Of a stretch of DNA of 64,000 nucleotides, positions 1-6,955 are shown piece by piece. The notes under the pieces are model-generated. The model ran no database searches and was not told the origin of the DNA. It saw only the letters and a program-made list of their open reading frames with translations. Origin of the DNA: Bacillus salacetis (lineage in GTDB: Bacteria; Bacillota; Bacilli; Bacillales; Bacillaceae_B); assembly GCF_003581585.1 (NCBI RefSeq), contig NZ_QXIR01000016.1, positions 42,010 through 106,009 of the forward strand, read 5' to 3'. Position 1 is the first letter of the stretch, and each line of letters starts with the position of its first letter. The translations under genes and the position numbers were made by a program.

Positions 1-24
1 AGAGTGGAAGAGCGATCTTCAATG

Positions 25-80
25 AGGGTGGTACCGCGTGCAGAACCACGTCCCTTTTCAGGGATGTGGTTTTTTATTTT
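25..80 (+). promoter_or_regulatory. T-box leader, 3' part (tyrosyl-tRNA synthetase)
   Basis: The window opens inside a T-box leader. The T-box core AGGGTGGTACCGCG is at 25-38. It is followed by a terminator hairpin at 44-70 (ACCACGTCCC pairing with GGGATGTGGT, one G-T pair) and a T-rich run to 80. In this family uncharged tRNA binds the T-box and stabilises an antiterminator, so the gene is read only when the amino acid is scarce. The specifier stem lies before base 1 and cannot be read, so the tyrosine specificity is inferred from the gene downstream. Confidence 0.93.
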
Positions 81-105
81 GGAAAAATTGAAGGAGGAGA
101 TCAGG

Positions 106-1350
106 ATGGCGGATTGGATGAAGAATCTGAATGAAGACCAGTTAAAAGAAGTGGAAAGGCAGTTCACAATCTATGCCGGCGGTGCCCAGGAAGTCATCCC
201 GGAAGCCGGACTCAAGCAGAAGATCGCAAAATCGATTGTGACCAGGTTGCCGCTGAAGATCAAGCTCGGACTTGATCCGACAGCACCGGACGTGCATATC
301 GGCCATACAGTGGTTTTGAATAAAATGAGGCAGTTTCAAGAGAATGGCCATATCGTCCAGTTGATCATTGGCGATTTCACAGGGAAAATCGGGGATCCAA
401 CCGGAAAGTCGACAGTGAGGAAGCAGCTGACGGATGAAGAGGTGAAGCATAACGCCCAAACGTACTTCGAGCAGTTTGGGAAAGTGCTTGATCAGGAGAA
501 AGCGGAGCTGTTCTATAACTCGAAGTGGCTCAAGAACCTCAACCTGGAAGATGTCATCCGTTTGGCTGGCAGCATCACAGTGGCAAGGCTGCTCGAACGC
601 AATGATTTCTCAGAAAGACTATCTGCCGGAAAGCCGATTTCCCTTCACGAATTCTTTTACCCTCTGATGCAGGGATACGATTCAGTCTTCCTTGAAAGTG
701 ACATCGAGCTGGGAGGGACTGACCAGCATTTCAATGTGTTGATGGGCCGGGGACTTCAGGAGCATTTCGGAAAAGAAAAACAGGTCGTGATGCTCCTTCC
801 GCTGCTCGAGGGCCTGGATGGGAAAGACAAGATGTCAAAATCCAAGCATAACTACATTGGCATCGATGAGGACCCACATGAGATTTTTGGCAAAACAATG
901 TCCATTCCTGATGAACTGATGGTAAAATACTTTGACCTCGCCACAGATTTGCCGTTGGAAGAGAAAAAAGATATCGGTGAAAATCTTGAAAATGGCAGCC
1001 TTCATCCCCGGGATGCAAAAATGCTGCTGGGGCGCACTCTCGTCAGGATGTACCATGGAGAGGACGCTGCAGAAAAAGCGCAGTCTCAATTCAAGTCCGT
1101 TTTTCAAAAGGGAGCCCTTCCCGATGATATCCCTGTTGTTCAATGGGAGAAGGCCGAGGAAATTTCCGTTGTGGACCTGCTGGTTGAGCTGAATATGCTG
1201 AGCTCTAAAAGTGAGGCGCGCAGGATGATCGGAAACGGCGGGGTGAAAATCGATGGAAGCAAAGTGGAGGACCCCGCTCTTAAGGTCGTCCTGACAGATG
1301 GCATGATCATCGGAGTCGGCAAGCGCAAATTCAACCAAATCAAGCTCTAA
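106..1350 (+). CDS. tyrZ: Tyrosine--tRNA ligase, TyrZ type
   Basis: Class I aminoacyl-tRNA synthetase that charges tRNA-Tyr in the cytoplasm; 414 aa. The HIGH signature is HIGH at residues 64-67 and the second signature is a true KMSKS near 242-246. An S4-like RNA-binding region is at about 350-410. The KMSKS form and the [14 protein letters not shown] context match the TyrZ class better than B. subtilis TyrS, which as I remember it has KFGKS/T instead. The reading frame is open back to base 4, but the start at 106 follows AAGGAGGAGATCAGG, and the bases before it are the T-box terminator. Regulation is by tRNA-dependent antitermination. Confidence 0.95.
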   Translation: MADWMKNLNEDQLKEVERQFTIYAGGAQEVIPEAGLKQKIAKSIVTRLPLKIKLGLDPTAPDVHIGHTVVLNKMRQFQENGHIVQLIIGDFTGKIGDPTGKSTVRKQLTDEEVKHNAQTYFEQFGKVLDQEKAELFYNSKWLKNLNLEDVIRLAGSITVARLLERNDFSERLSAGKPISLHEFFYPLMQGYDSVFLESDIELGGTDQHFNVLMGRGLQEHFGKEKQVVMLLPLLEGLDGKDKMSKSKHNYIGIDEDPHEIFGKTMSIPDELMVKYFDLATDLPLEEKKDIGENLENGSLHPRDAKMLLGRTLVRMYHGEDAAEKAQSQFKSVFQKGALPDDIPVVQWEKAEEISVVDLLVELNMLSSKSEARRMIGNGGVKIDGSKVEDPALKVVLTDGMIIGVGKRKFNQIKL

Positions 1351-1381
1351 CAAAAAAAATAAAATAATTTTGGTAAAACAT

Positions 1382-1406
1382 GTTTAATGCGGGACCTGTT
1401 GGGTAT
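1382..1406 (+). promoter_or_regulatory. Sigma-B type promoter of the cspD-like gene
   Basis: GTTTAA at 1382-1387, a 13-base spacer, and GGGTAT at 1401-1406. This is the general stress sigma-B consensus (GTTTAA N12-14 GGGTAT) with no mismatch. It lies 65 bases upstream of the cold-shock start codon. The TATAAT at 1404-1409 overlaps it, but I see no good sigma-A -35 at 17 bases. Confidence 0.8.
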
Positions 1407-1471
1407 AATAAATTAAGTAAAATACTATAACGAAATGTTTGTTTTGTTAGACATTAGGAGGAAAAAGAAAA

Positions 1472-1672
1472 ATGGAACAAGGTAAAGTAAAATGGTTCAA
1501 CAGCGAAAAAGGTTTTGGATTTATCGAGCGCGAAGGCGGAGATGATGTATTCGTACACTTCTCAGCAATTCAAGGTGAAGGCTACAAAAGTTTAGACGAA
1601 GGCCAGGAAGTTTCTTTCGACATCGAAGAAGGCCAACGCGGACCTCAAGCTACTAACGTCCAAAAACTATAA
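1472..1672 (+). CDS. cspD: Cold-shock protein, CspD-like
   Basis: 66-aa single cold-shock domain (OB fold) that binds single-stranded RNA and DNA, acting as an RNA chaperone. Both nucleic-acid binding motifs are present: KGFGFI (RNP1) and VFVHF (RNP2). The length is usual for the family. The start follows TTAGGAGGAAAAAG. The sequence resembles B. subtilis CspD most ([23 protein letters not shown]). The unusual point is the perfect sigma-B type promoter upstream, which would put this protein in the general stress response. A terminator follows 20 bases after the stop. Confidence 0.95.
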   Translation: MEQGKVKWFNSEKGFGFIEREGGDDVFVHFSAIQGEGYKSLDEGQEVSFDIEEGQRGPQATNVQKL

Positions 1673-1692
1673 TTAAGAATGAAATTTATAAA

Positions 1693-1724
1693 ACAAGTCC
1701 TCTTCATTGAGGGCTTGTTTTTTT
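1693..1724 (+). terminator. Rho-independent terminator after cspD-like gene
   Basis: ACAAGTCCTC and GAGGGCTTGT pair around the loop TTCATT, followed by a run of seven to eight T. Confidence 0.9.
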
Positions 1725-1789
1725 GTGGAGAGCAGCCGATGAGATTAGGGTGCGTCATGGAGGCTGCAGATGCGACTAACCAGCCAAAA

Positions 1790-1936
1790 GTTGATAGAAA
1801 GAGAAAATTCGACGATAGAAAGGACAAACTCGTTGATAGAACCCCCAAACTCGTTGATAGAACCCCCAAACTCGTCGATAGACCCTACAAACTCGTTGAT
1901 AGAACAACCAAAGTCGACGATAAGAATCTGCGATCC
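1790..1936 (+). repeat. 21-bp tandem repeat array, about 7 units
   Basis: Seven consecutive 21-base units of the form GTTGATAGAACCCCCAAACT plus C, two of them identical and the others diverged. Because 21 is a multiple of three, several frames on both strands stay open and spell heptad peptides (VDRTPKL on +). None has a convincing ribosome binding site, so I read this as an intergenic repeat and not a gene. A second 21-bp array of different sequence lies after cshA at about 45370. Confidence 0.85.
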
Positions 1937-2028
1937 CCACAGAAACCCTCCTGACAGATATTTCAAGCCGAAGCCGGTGTCAGCGAAAACCAAACAGGGT
2001 ATTAAAACGGAAAAAAGGCGGTGTCCAT

Positions 2029-2574
2029 ATGTTTGAATTACAGTACTTCACTCCAGATGACTTTGACCAGATGATCGGCTGGTTCGACTCAAAACGTGAA
2101 TATATCCAGTGGGGCGGAGGCGGCTTCGGCTATCCGCTGACCCGCAGCAAGCTCCATTCTCATATAGAAGGCGCGAACCAGGAGGGCAGTAAAAAGTTCA
2201 TTTTTAAATTGGTTGAAACGGAAACCGGAAAAGCGGCAGGCCATATTTCACTGGAGAGCATTGACAGGGAGAATCGTTCTGCCCGTGTCTGCCGGGTGCT
2301 GGTTGGCGATGATTCGATGCGTGGGAAAGGTATCGGGCAGGCCATGATGGATGAAATCCTGAAGACGGCCTTTGGGGAACACCAACTCCATCGCGTAAGT
2401 CTGGGTGTCTATGATTTTAACTATTCTGCCATAAAGTGCTACGAGAAGGCAGGTTTTCAAAAGGAAGGGCTCAAACGTGACGTCCAAAGGTATGAAGACG
2501 AGTATTGGAACCTATGGGAGATGAGCATCCTGGAGGATGAATGGAAGAAAAAAGTAGACATATATCAGAGTTAA
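2029..2574 (+). CDS. GNAT family N-acetyltransferase
   Basis: 181-aa acetyl-CoA dependent acetyltransferase of the RimJ/RimL-like branch. The acetyl-CoA pyrophosphate loop is RGKGIG near residues 98-103, after a beta strand with RVCRVLVG. The C-terminal KCYEKAGF segment is typical of motif B. The start is preceded by AAAAAAGGCGGTGTCC. The substrate cannot be told from sequence. It stands alone between the 21-bp array and the ypuA-like gene, on the same strand. Confidence 0.88.
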   Translation: MFELQYFTPDDFDQMIGWFDSKREYIQWGGGGFGYPLTRSKLHSHIEGANQEGSKKFIFKLVETETGKAAGHISLESIDRENRSARVCRVLVGDDSMRGKGIGQAMMDEILKTAFGEHQLHRVSLGVYDFNYSAIKCYEKAGFQKEGLKRDVQRYEDEYWNLWEMSILEDEWKKKVDIYQS

Positions 2575-2627
2575 AGTGATATGATGTTCCTGTAAGCTAT
2601 CTTTTTTGAAAAAGGAGAACTAATTGA

Positions 2628-3548
2628 ATGAAGAAGCAATGGAGTAAAATCGCTTTAATTCTTGCAGTCTTTTTTGGTCTAGTGGTAAATAGTACAGTCA
2701 TGGCAGCCGATAATGAAACGAACAAGGATAGTATAAATGAAAAATTCGGGCTTCCAATTGTGGTCCTGGGAGAATCCCTGTCTGATGCCCAAAAGGAAGA
2801 AGTCAGGAAAGCCCTTGAGGTGAACGACCCTGAAATGGTTGAAGAAATTACGGTGACAGGAGAAGATCTTGCCCGTTATATACAAGGTGAGGACAGAAAT
2901 GCGAGAATGTTTTCATCTGCTAAAATCACCCGGAAAGAAAAAGGGGAAGGCCTGGTCATTGAGCGCGCAACTCCAGGAAATATCACGGAAGTAACTGATG
3001 AAATGTATGCGAATGCGTTATTGACAGCCGGAGTGGAGGATGCCACAGTCATTGTCGCTTCCCCTATCAAGGTCAGCGGGCATTCCGCACTTACTGGAAT
3101 TTATAAAGCCTATGAAGTCAGCGGGGAGAAGCTGGACTCCGTCCGAATGGAAGTTGCCAATGAAGAGCTGGGCCTTGCAACAGAATTGGCAAAAGAGGAA
3201 GGGATGAGTCAGGAGAAGGTCAGTGAACTCCTTACAGAAATCAAAAAGGAGATTGCTGAACAGAATCCGGCTACAAAAGAAGATGTTGAGCGGATCGTCA
3301 GTGAACAGCTGGAGAAGCTGAATCTTGAATTAAGTCCTGAAGACCGTCAATTATTGATCGACTTGTTTGATAAAATGAGAAATCTTGATATTAATTTTGA
3401 TAATGTAAAAGGGCAGCTGGAAGATATCTCAAAGGATATCAAACAGAGATTGGAAGACGTGGTCGGTGAGGAAGGAAAAGGATTCTTGCAGGGAATCCTG
3501 GACTTTTTCAAAAACCTGTTTCAAGCAATAGCCGATATATTTAAATAA
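2628..3548 (+). CDS. ypuA: Secreted DUF1002 protein, YpuA-like
   Basis: 306-aa exported protein with a signal peptide (about residues 1-26, ending TVMAAD). The mature part shows the DUF1002 pattern: an LGESLS strand near the N terminus, TDEMYANALLTAGV, and SGHSALTGIYKAYE in the middle. A helical region with an IEKLN-like coiled character follows, then a hydrophobic C-terminal helix (FFKNLFQAIADIF). This matches B. subtilis YpuA as I remember it, a cell-envelope protein of the sigma-M stimulon whose function is not known. The start has an AAAAAGGAG site. A strong terminator follows immediately. Confidence 0.85.
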   Translation: MKKQWSKIALILAVFFGLVVNSTVMAADNETNKDSINEKFGLPIVVLGESLSDAQKEEVRKALEVNDPEMVEEITVTGEDLARYIQGEDRNARMFSSAKITRKEKGEGLVIERATPGNITEVTDEMYANALLTAGVEDATVIVASPIKVSGHSALTGIYKAYEVSGEKLDSVRMEVANEELGLATELAKEEGMSQEKVSELLTEIKKEIAEQNPATKEDVERIVSEQLEKLNLELSPEDRQLLIDLFDKMRNLDINFDNVKGQLEDISKDIKQRLEDVVGEEGKGFLQGILDFFKNLFQAIADIFK

Positions 3549-3558
3549 AATTTGTTGA

Positions 3559-3587
3559 ATCCGGGAGGTTACCTCCCGGATTTTTTT
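3559..3587 (+). terminator. Terminator after ypuA-like gene
   Basis: ATCCGGGAGG pairs with CCTCCCGGAT across a 3-base loop, then seven T. The T tract runs straight into MITE copy A. Confidence 0.93.
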
Positions 3588-3763
3588 GTTGCTTTCAGAA
3601 AAATCCCAGGTGCCGGATTTTTCCCCTGTATTCAAAGGTTTTACTTTTTCGAAAAAGAACGAACAGCTCTTTTCTCCCTGCTCACCGGGGTTTTTACGGC
3701 CATTTACCAGGGATTTATTTGAAATTTATAAGGAATAGCAACAAAGTTTACGAAATGAGCCTT
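3586..3763 (+). mobile_element. MITE-like element, copy A (left end cut)
   Basis: About 178 bp of the 195-bp interspersed element seen at five other places. The inner block (AAATCCCAGGTGCCGGA, then GAACGAACAGCTCTTTTC, then GGGGTTTTTACGG) and the right end (GCAACAAAGTTTACGAAA ... GAGCCTT) are present. The outermost left bases are missing where the element meets the ypuA terminator, so no target duplication can be seen. Same orientation as copies D and E. Confidence 0.85.
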
Positions 3764-3844
3764 GTCAAAAGAACTTTTGGTTTATGGCGGGAACTCTCTA
3801 GTGACGGTGAGGGGCTGATTTCCAAAGACTCTTATGAGGAGGTT

Positions 3845-4409
3845 GATTGGTGGGCGTGCGAAACCCATGTGGTCATAGAGGGTGTATGGGGTGGTGGAAT
3901 CGACGTGTGAGGGAGATCGATGTGGTTATAGAGGGTGTATGGGGTGGTGGAATCGACGTGTGAGGGAAATCGATGTGGTCATAGAGGGTGTATGGGGTGG
4001 TGGAATCGACGTGTGAGGGAGATCGATGTGGTCATAGAGGATGTATGGGGTGGTGGAATCGACGTGTGAGGGAAATCGATGTGGTCATAGAGGGTGTATG
4101 AGGTGGTGGAATCGACGTGTGAGGGAAATCGATGTGGTCATAGAGGGTGTATGGGGCGGTGGAATCGACGTGTGAGGGAAATCGATGTGGTCATAGAGGG
4201 TGTATGGGGCGGGGGAATCGACGTGTGAGGGAAATCGATGTAGTCATAGAGGGTGTATGGTGTGGTGGAATCGACATGCTAGGGAAATCGATGTAGTCAT
4301 AGAGGGTGTCTGGGTGGTGGAATCGACGTGTGAGGGAAACCCATGTGGTCATAGAGGGTGTATGGGGTGGTGGAATCGACGTGTGAGGGAGATCGATGTG
4401 GTCATAGGG
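3845..4409 (+). repeat. 53-bp tandem minisatellite, about 10.5 units
   Basis: Units begin (GTGGTCATAGAGGGTGTATG) at 3869, 3922, 3975, 4028, 4081, 4134, 4187, 4240, 4293, 4345 and 4398. Spacing is exactly 53 apart from one 52-base unit, and the last copy is partial. A degenerate half unit precedes the first. Units differ by only a few substitutions. The period is not a multiple of three and each unit carries a stop, so it is not coding. There are no unique spacers, so it is not CRISPR. Each unit contains ATCGAC and ATCGAT flanking GTGTGAGGGAA. Confidence 0.97.
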
Positions 4410-4526
4410 GCAAACAAAAAACGGTGGACATCCTTATAGGCACAACCTCCTCCTTTGTGTAAATTAAATTTAGAATTGAATAAATTTTACAAAAATATTA
4501 CAATATTTACGAAAGGGAGGGTGGGT

Positions 4527-6506
4527 ATGAAGAGCAGGTTATATTTTTTATTTAAGATTCCATTCTATTATTTTCTTGGAATTTTGGGGATCATTTTTGT
4601 CAGTATAGCTCCCCAGGCATTCAAGGAGAGAGGGATATATAACGGGATCGGTTACTTGGAGGAGTTCTTCAAGTTTGCGGTTTCACTGCCGAAGAAAGAA
4701 ACGTGGTTTTATATGTACAAGGGGTACGAGGTCGATGTCATAGATATGCTGCTCGAACCTTATTATTATTCTTTGCAGATTTTGTTTGGCGCTCTGGCAG
4801 CAGGGCTTGGACTGGCTTTGGTCCTTACATATTTCACGGTGCTGATGCCAAAATGGCTGATGTCGCCTATCAAGAAATCGCTGGGATTCCTTGAAACGGT
4901 TCCGGACTTGATGGTTGCGTTCCTGCTGCAATTGTTCATCGTCTTTTTTTACAAAAAGTTCGGTATGGAATTAATGATGTTTACGGCTCTGGGCGAAGAA
5001 AAAGTATATCTTGCCCCGATCATTACACTGTCCATCATCCCGATGCTGTCATTCTACAGGATTCTTCTTCTCGTTACGGAAGAGGAATTACTGAAAACGC
5101 ACATCGAGTTTGCCCGGAGCAAAGGGATGGGGAAAACGAAGATTCTCAGATCTTATGTACTGAAAAATATCTCTCCGAGTGTTTTCTACCATGGCAAGAT
5201 CATTTTGTGGGGTATGTTATCGAGTTTGTTCATCATCGAAACCGTTTTTAACATGAGGGGAATCACCTATTATATTGTCGAGGACTTCAGGCCGATTACC
5301 GTGGCTGCTGCACTCATCATGATTTACACACCATTCTTCCTCCTTTATCAGCTTATCTATACATGGCTGAGGACGGAAGACATTGAAGATCATTCAAAGT
5401 ATAAAAAAGATCGTTCTCCGATTACGGAGTGGAAAATATGGGGACATATTGCAGTGCTTTGGAGGCTGCTGCGCCAGCATATGAAAAATCCGAAGTTTGC
5501 AGTCGGTTTCCTCGCTCTATTCGGAATGATCACCTACAGCCTCCTTTATACAATCTTTGCAAAAGTACCGGTTGAACAAATCGTCTGGCTGCGGGACGAT
5601 AAGGGGAAGCTGATCAGTGCGCCTCCTCATAAGCCCTCGGGCCTAATGATCCTGGGGTCAGATTATTTCGGTTACAGCATCATGGACCAATTGATCGTCG
5701 GTGCGAAATATACATTGATTTTTGCACTGATTGTTGCATTGCTGAGAGTGCTTATGGGATTCTATCTATCAGTCTATTATCATTTTTATCTTAATGGATA
5801 CAGAAAGAACTGGATGACCAGAATCGTCGATTCGATTCATTTTCTGCCATTGAGTATCATAGCGTACTTATTATTGAGGCCGGTGCTGTGGCAGGATCCG
5901 TTCTCGGATATCCAATATTCGATGATGGAGAAGCTTTTGTTCGAAGCTTTTATTTTGACGATCCTTGTCATTCCGTTGACGACTGTGTTAATCGGCAATG
6001 AAATGAAGGAACTGTCTAAGAACGAGTTTATCCTGAATGCCAAGCTCATGGGGGGAAGCAACAGGCATATTCTTTGGACACATCTCTTTCCGCACCTGGC
6101 CCCAAGGCTGTTCATCCTGTTTGGCCAGCAATTCATCCAGGTGTTGTTTATACTTGTCCATCTTGGCCTCTTTCACTTATTTCTCGGCGGGACGATTGTC
6201 ACTAGAGGGGATATGCCGGATCCTCCCAAAACGTCCACCTTTGAATGGTCCGGGTTGATCAGTTCCACAAAGAATGCGTTGATGACGGGTAACTACTCGA
6301 TTGTCCTGGCTCCTTTAGCAGCGTTCATGATTTCCATTATTGCAATGCAGCTGATCGTACAGGGAGTGAAGGAAATCCAGCAGAAGAAAGTGGGGGTAAA
6401 TGTGCTCCAGCGTAAACGGAAGAAAGAAGAAGCCGCGAATCCGGCTGCAGTGCAGCCCCAGCCGGCAGACTTTGTCCTTGCACCTTCAAAGGTGGTTGAC
6501 CACTGA
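4527..6506 (+). CDS. Fused two-domain peptide/nickel-type ABC permease
   Basis: 659-aa integral membrane protein that looks like a DppB-type and a DppC-type permease joined head to tail. Each half has its own EAA-type coupling loop: EFARSKGMGKTKILRSYV in the first half and ILNAKLMGGSNRHILWTHLF in the second. Each half has about six predicted membrane segments. The frame is open from 4455, but the start at 4527 follows GAAAGGGAGGGTGGGT. No ATPase or substrate-binding gene is adjacent, so it must pair with subunits encoded elsewhere or work in another way. The substrate is unknown; oligopeptide or metal-chelate is the family expectation. Confidence 0.85.
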   Translation: MKSRLYFLFKIPFYYFLGILGIIFVSIAPQAFKERGIYNGIGYLEEFFKFAVSLPKKETWFYMYKGYEVDVIDMLLEPYYYSLQILFGALAAGLGLALVLTYFTVLMPKWLMSPIKKSLGFLETVPDLMVAFLLQLFIVFFYKKFGMELMMFTALGEEKVYLAPIITLSIIPMLSFYRILLLVTEEELLKTHIEFARSKGMGKTKILRSYVLKNISPSVFYHGKIILWGMLSSLFIIETVFNMRGITYYIVEDFRPITVAAALIMIYTPFFLLYQLIYTWLRTEDIEDHSKYKKDRSPITEWKIWGHIAVLWRLLRQHMKNPKFAVGFLALFGMITYSLLYTIFAKVPVEQIVWLRDDKGKLISAPPHKPSGLMILGSDYFGYSIMDQLIVGAKYTLIFALIVALLRVLMGFYLSVYYHFYLNGYRKNWMTRIVDSIHFLPLSIIAYLLLRPVLWQDPFSDIQYSMMEKLLFEAFILTILVIPLTTVLIGNEMKELSKNEFILNAKLMGGSNRHILWTHLFPHLAPRLFILFGQQFIQVLFILVHLGLFHLFLGGTIVTRGDMPDPPKTSTFEWSGLISSTKNALMTGNYSIVLAPLAAFMISIIAMQLIVQGVKEIQQKKVGVNVLQRKRKKEEAANPAAVQPQPADFVLAPSKVVDH

Positions 6507-6508
6507 AC

Positions 6509-6545
6509 AAATCCCGCTGGTTCCTTAGGAGCAGCGGGATTTTTG
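6509..6545 (+). terminator. Terminator after the fused permease
   Basis: AAATCCCGCTG pairs with CAGCGGGATTT, followed by T-rich sequence. It lies between two convergent genes and could serve both strands. Confidence 0.88.
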
Positions 6546-6553
6546 TCATTTAT

Positions 6554-6793
6554 TTATTCTTCTGAGGGTTCTTCATCTGGGTCCGGCTCTTCCGGATCAG
6601 CATCTGAACCTTCATCATCATCAAAATTGTCTTCCTCTGCGCCAGGTTCATCCTGATCGGTACCATCATTGGAATCTATTTCTTCTTCGACTTCATCGAC
6701 CTCCGGCGGCTGTTCTTCAATGTCCCTGCAGCCGGAAAGCAGGAAAGAGAAACAAAGCGGAAAGGCCAGGAGCAGCGCGCGAACCTTCTTCAA
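6554..6793 (-). CDS. Small acidic lipoprotein, putative sigma-B target
   Basis: 79-aa lipoprotein: positively charged start (MKKVRA), hydrophobic core, lipobox LLSGC with Cys near residue 22, then a tail made almost wholly of Asp, Glu, Pro and Gly. The tail looks disordered, so it may act as a charged surface spacer; no enzyme fold is visible. The start is TTG at 6793 with a GTGGTGAT site. The gene stands alone, has a near-perfect sigma-B promoter 40 bases upstream, and converges on the permease terminator. I do not recognise a named homologue. Confidence 0.75.
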   Translation of the reverse strand: MKKVRALLLAFPLCFSFLLSGCRDIEEQPPEVDEVEEEIDSNDGTDQDEPGAEEDNFDDDEGSDADPEEPDPDEEPSEE

Positions 6794-6833
6794 AGAATCA
6801 CCACTTTCATAGAAATTAGTCTTTACGTGATTT

Positions 6834-6858
6834 TTACCCCTTAAAAATATGCTTAAAC
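6834..6858 (-). promoter_or_regulatory. Sigma-B type promoter of the acidic lipoprotein gene
   Basis: Read on the minus strand: GTTTAA (6858-6853), a 13-base spacer, GGGTAA (6839-6834). It agrees with the sigma-B consensus and with the rsbV promoter in this window. The start codon is 41 bases downstream of the -10. Confidence 0.8.
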
Positions 6859-6955
6859 GAATGGGTACAGGTGAGTAAATTTACTATGATTAACAGCGAT
6901 TTTACTTTAAAATGAACATAAGACTTTTTTCCTATTAAATCTGATTGGGGGTGAA

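Noticed and set aside
4..105. 34-residue N-terminal extension of TyrZ
   Set aside because: These bases form the T-box and terminator; the start at 106 has a strong ribosome binding site.
1679..2036. Heptad-repeat protein frames over the 21-bp array on both strands
   Set aside because: Multiple frames are open only because the period is a multiple of three; none has a start signal, and one begins in the csp terminator.
3845..4409. CRISPR-like array
   Set aside because: The 53-bp units are contiguous and nearly identical throughout; there are no variable spacers and no cas genes.
3719..4439. Short open frames in and before the 53-bp array (3719-3910 and 4200-4439)
   Set aside because: They lie in the MITE and the minisatellite, have no ribosome binding site, and shift frame with each 53-base unit.
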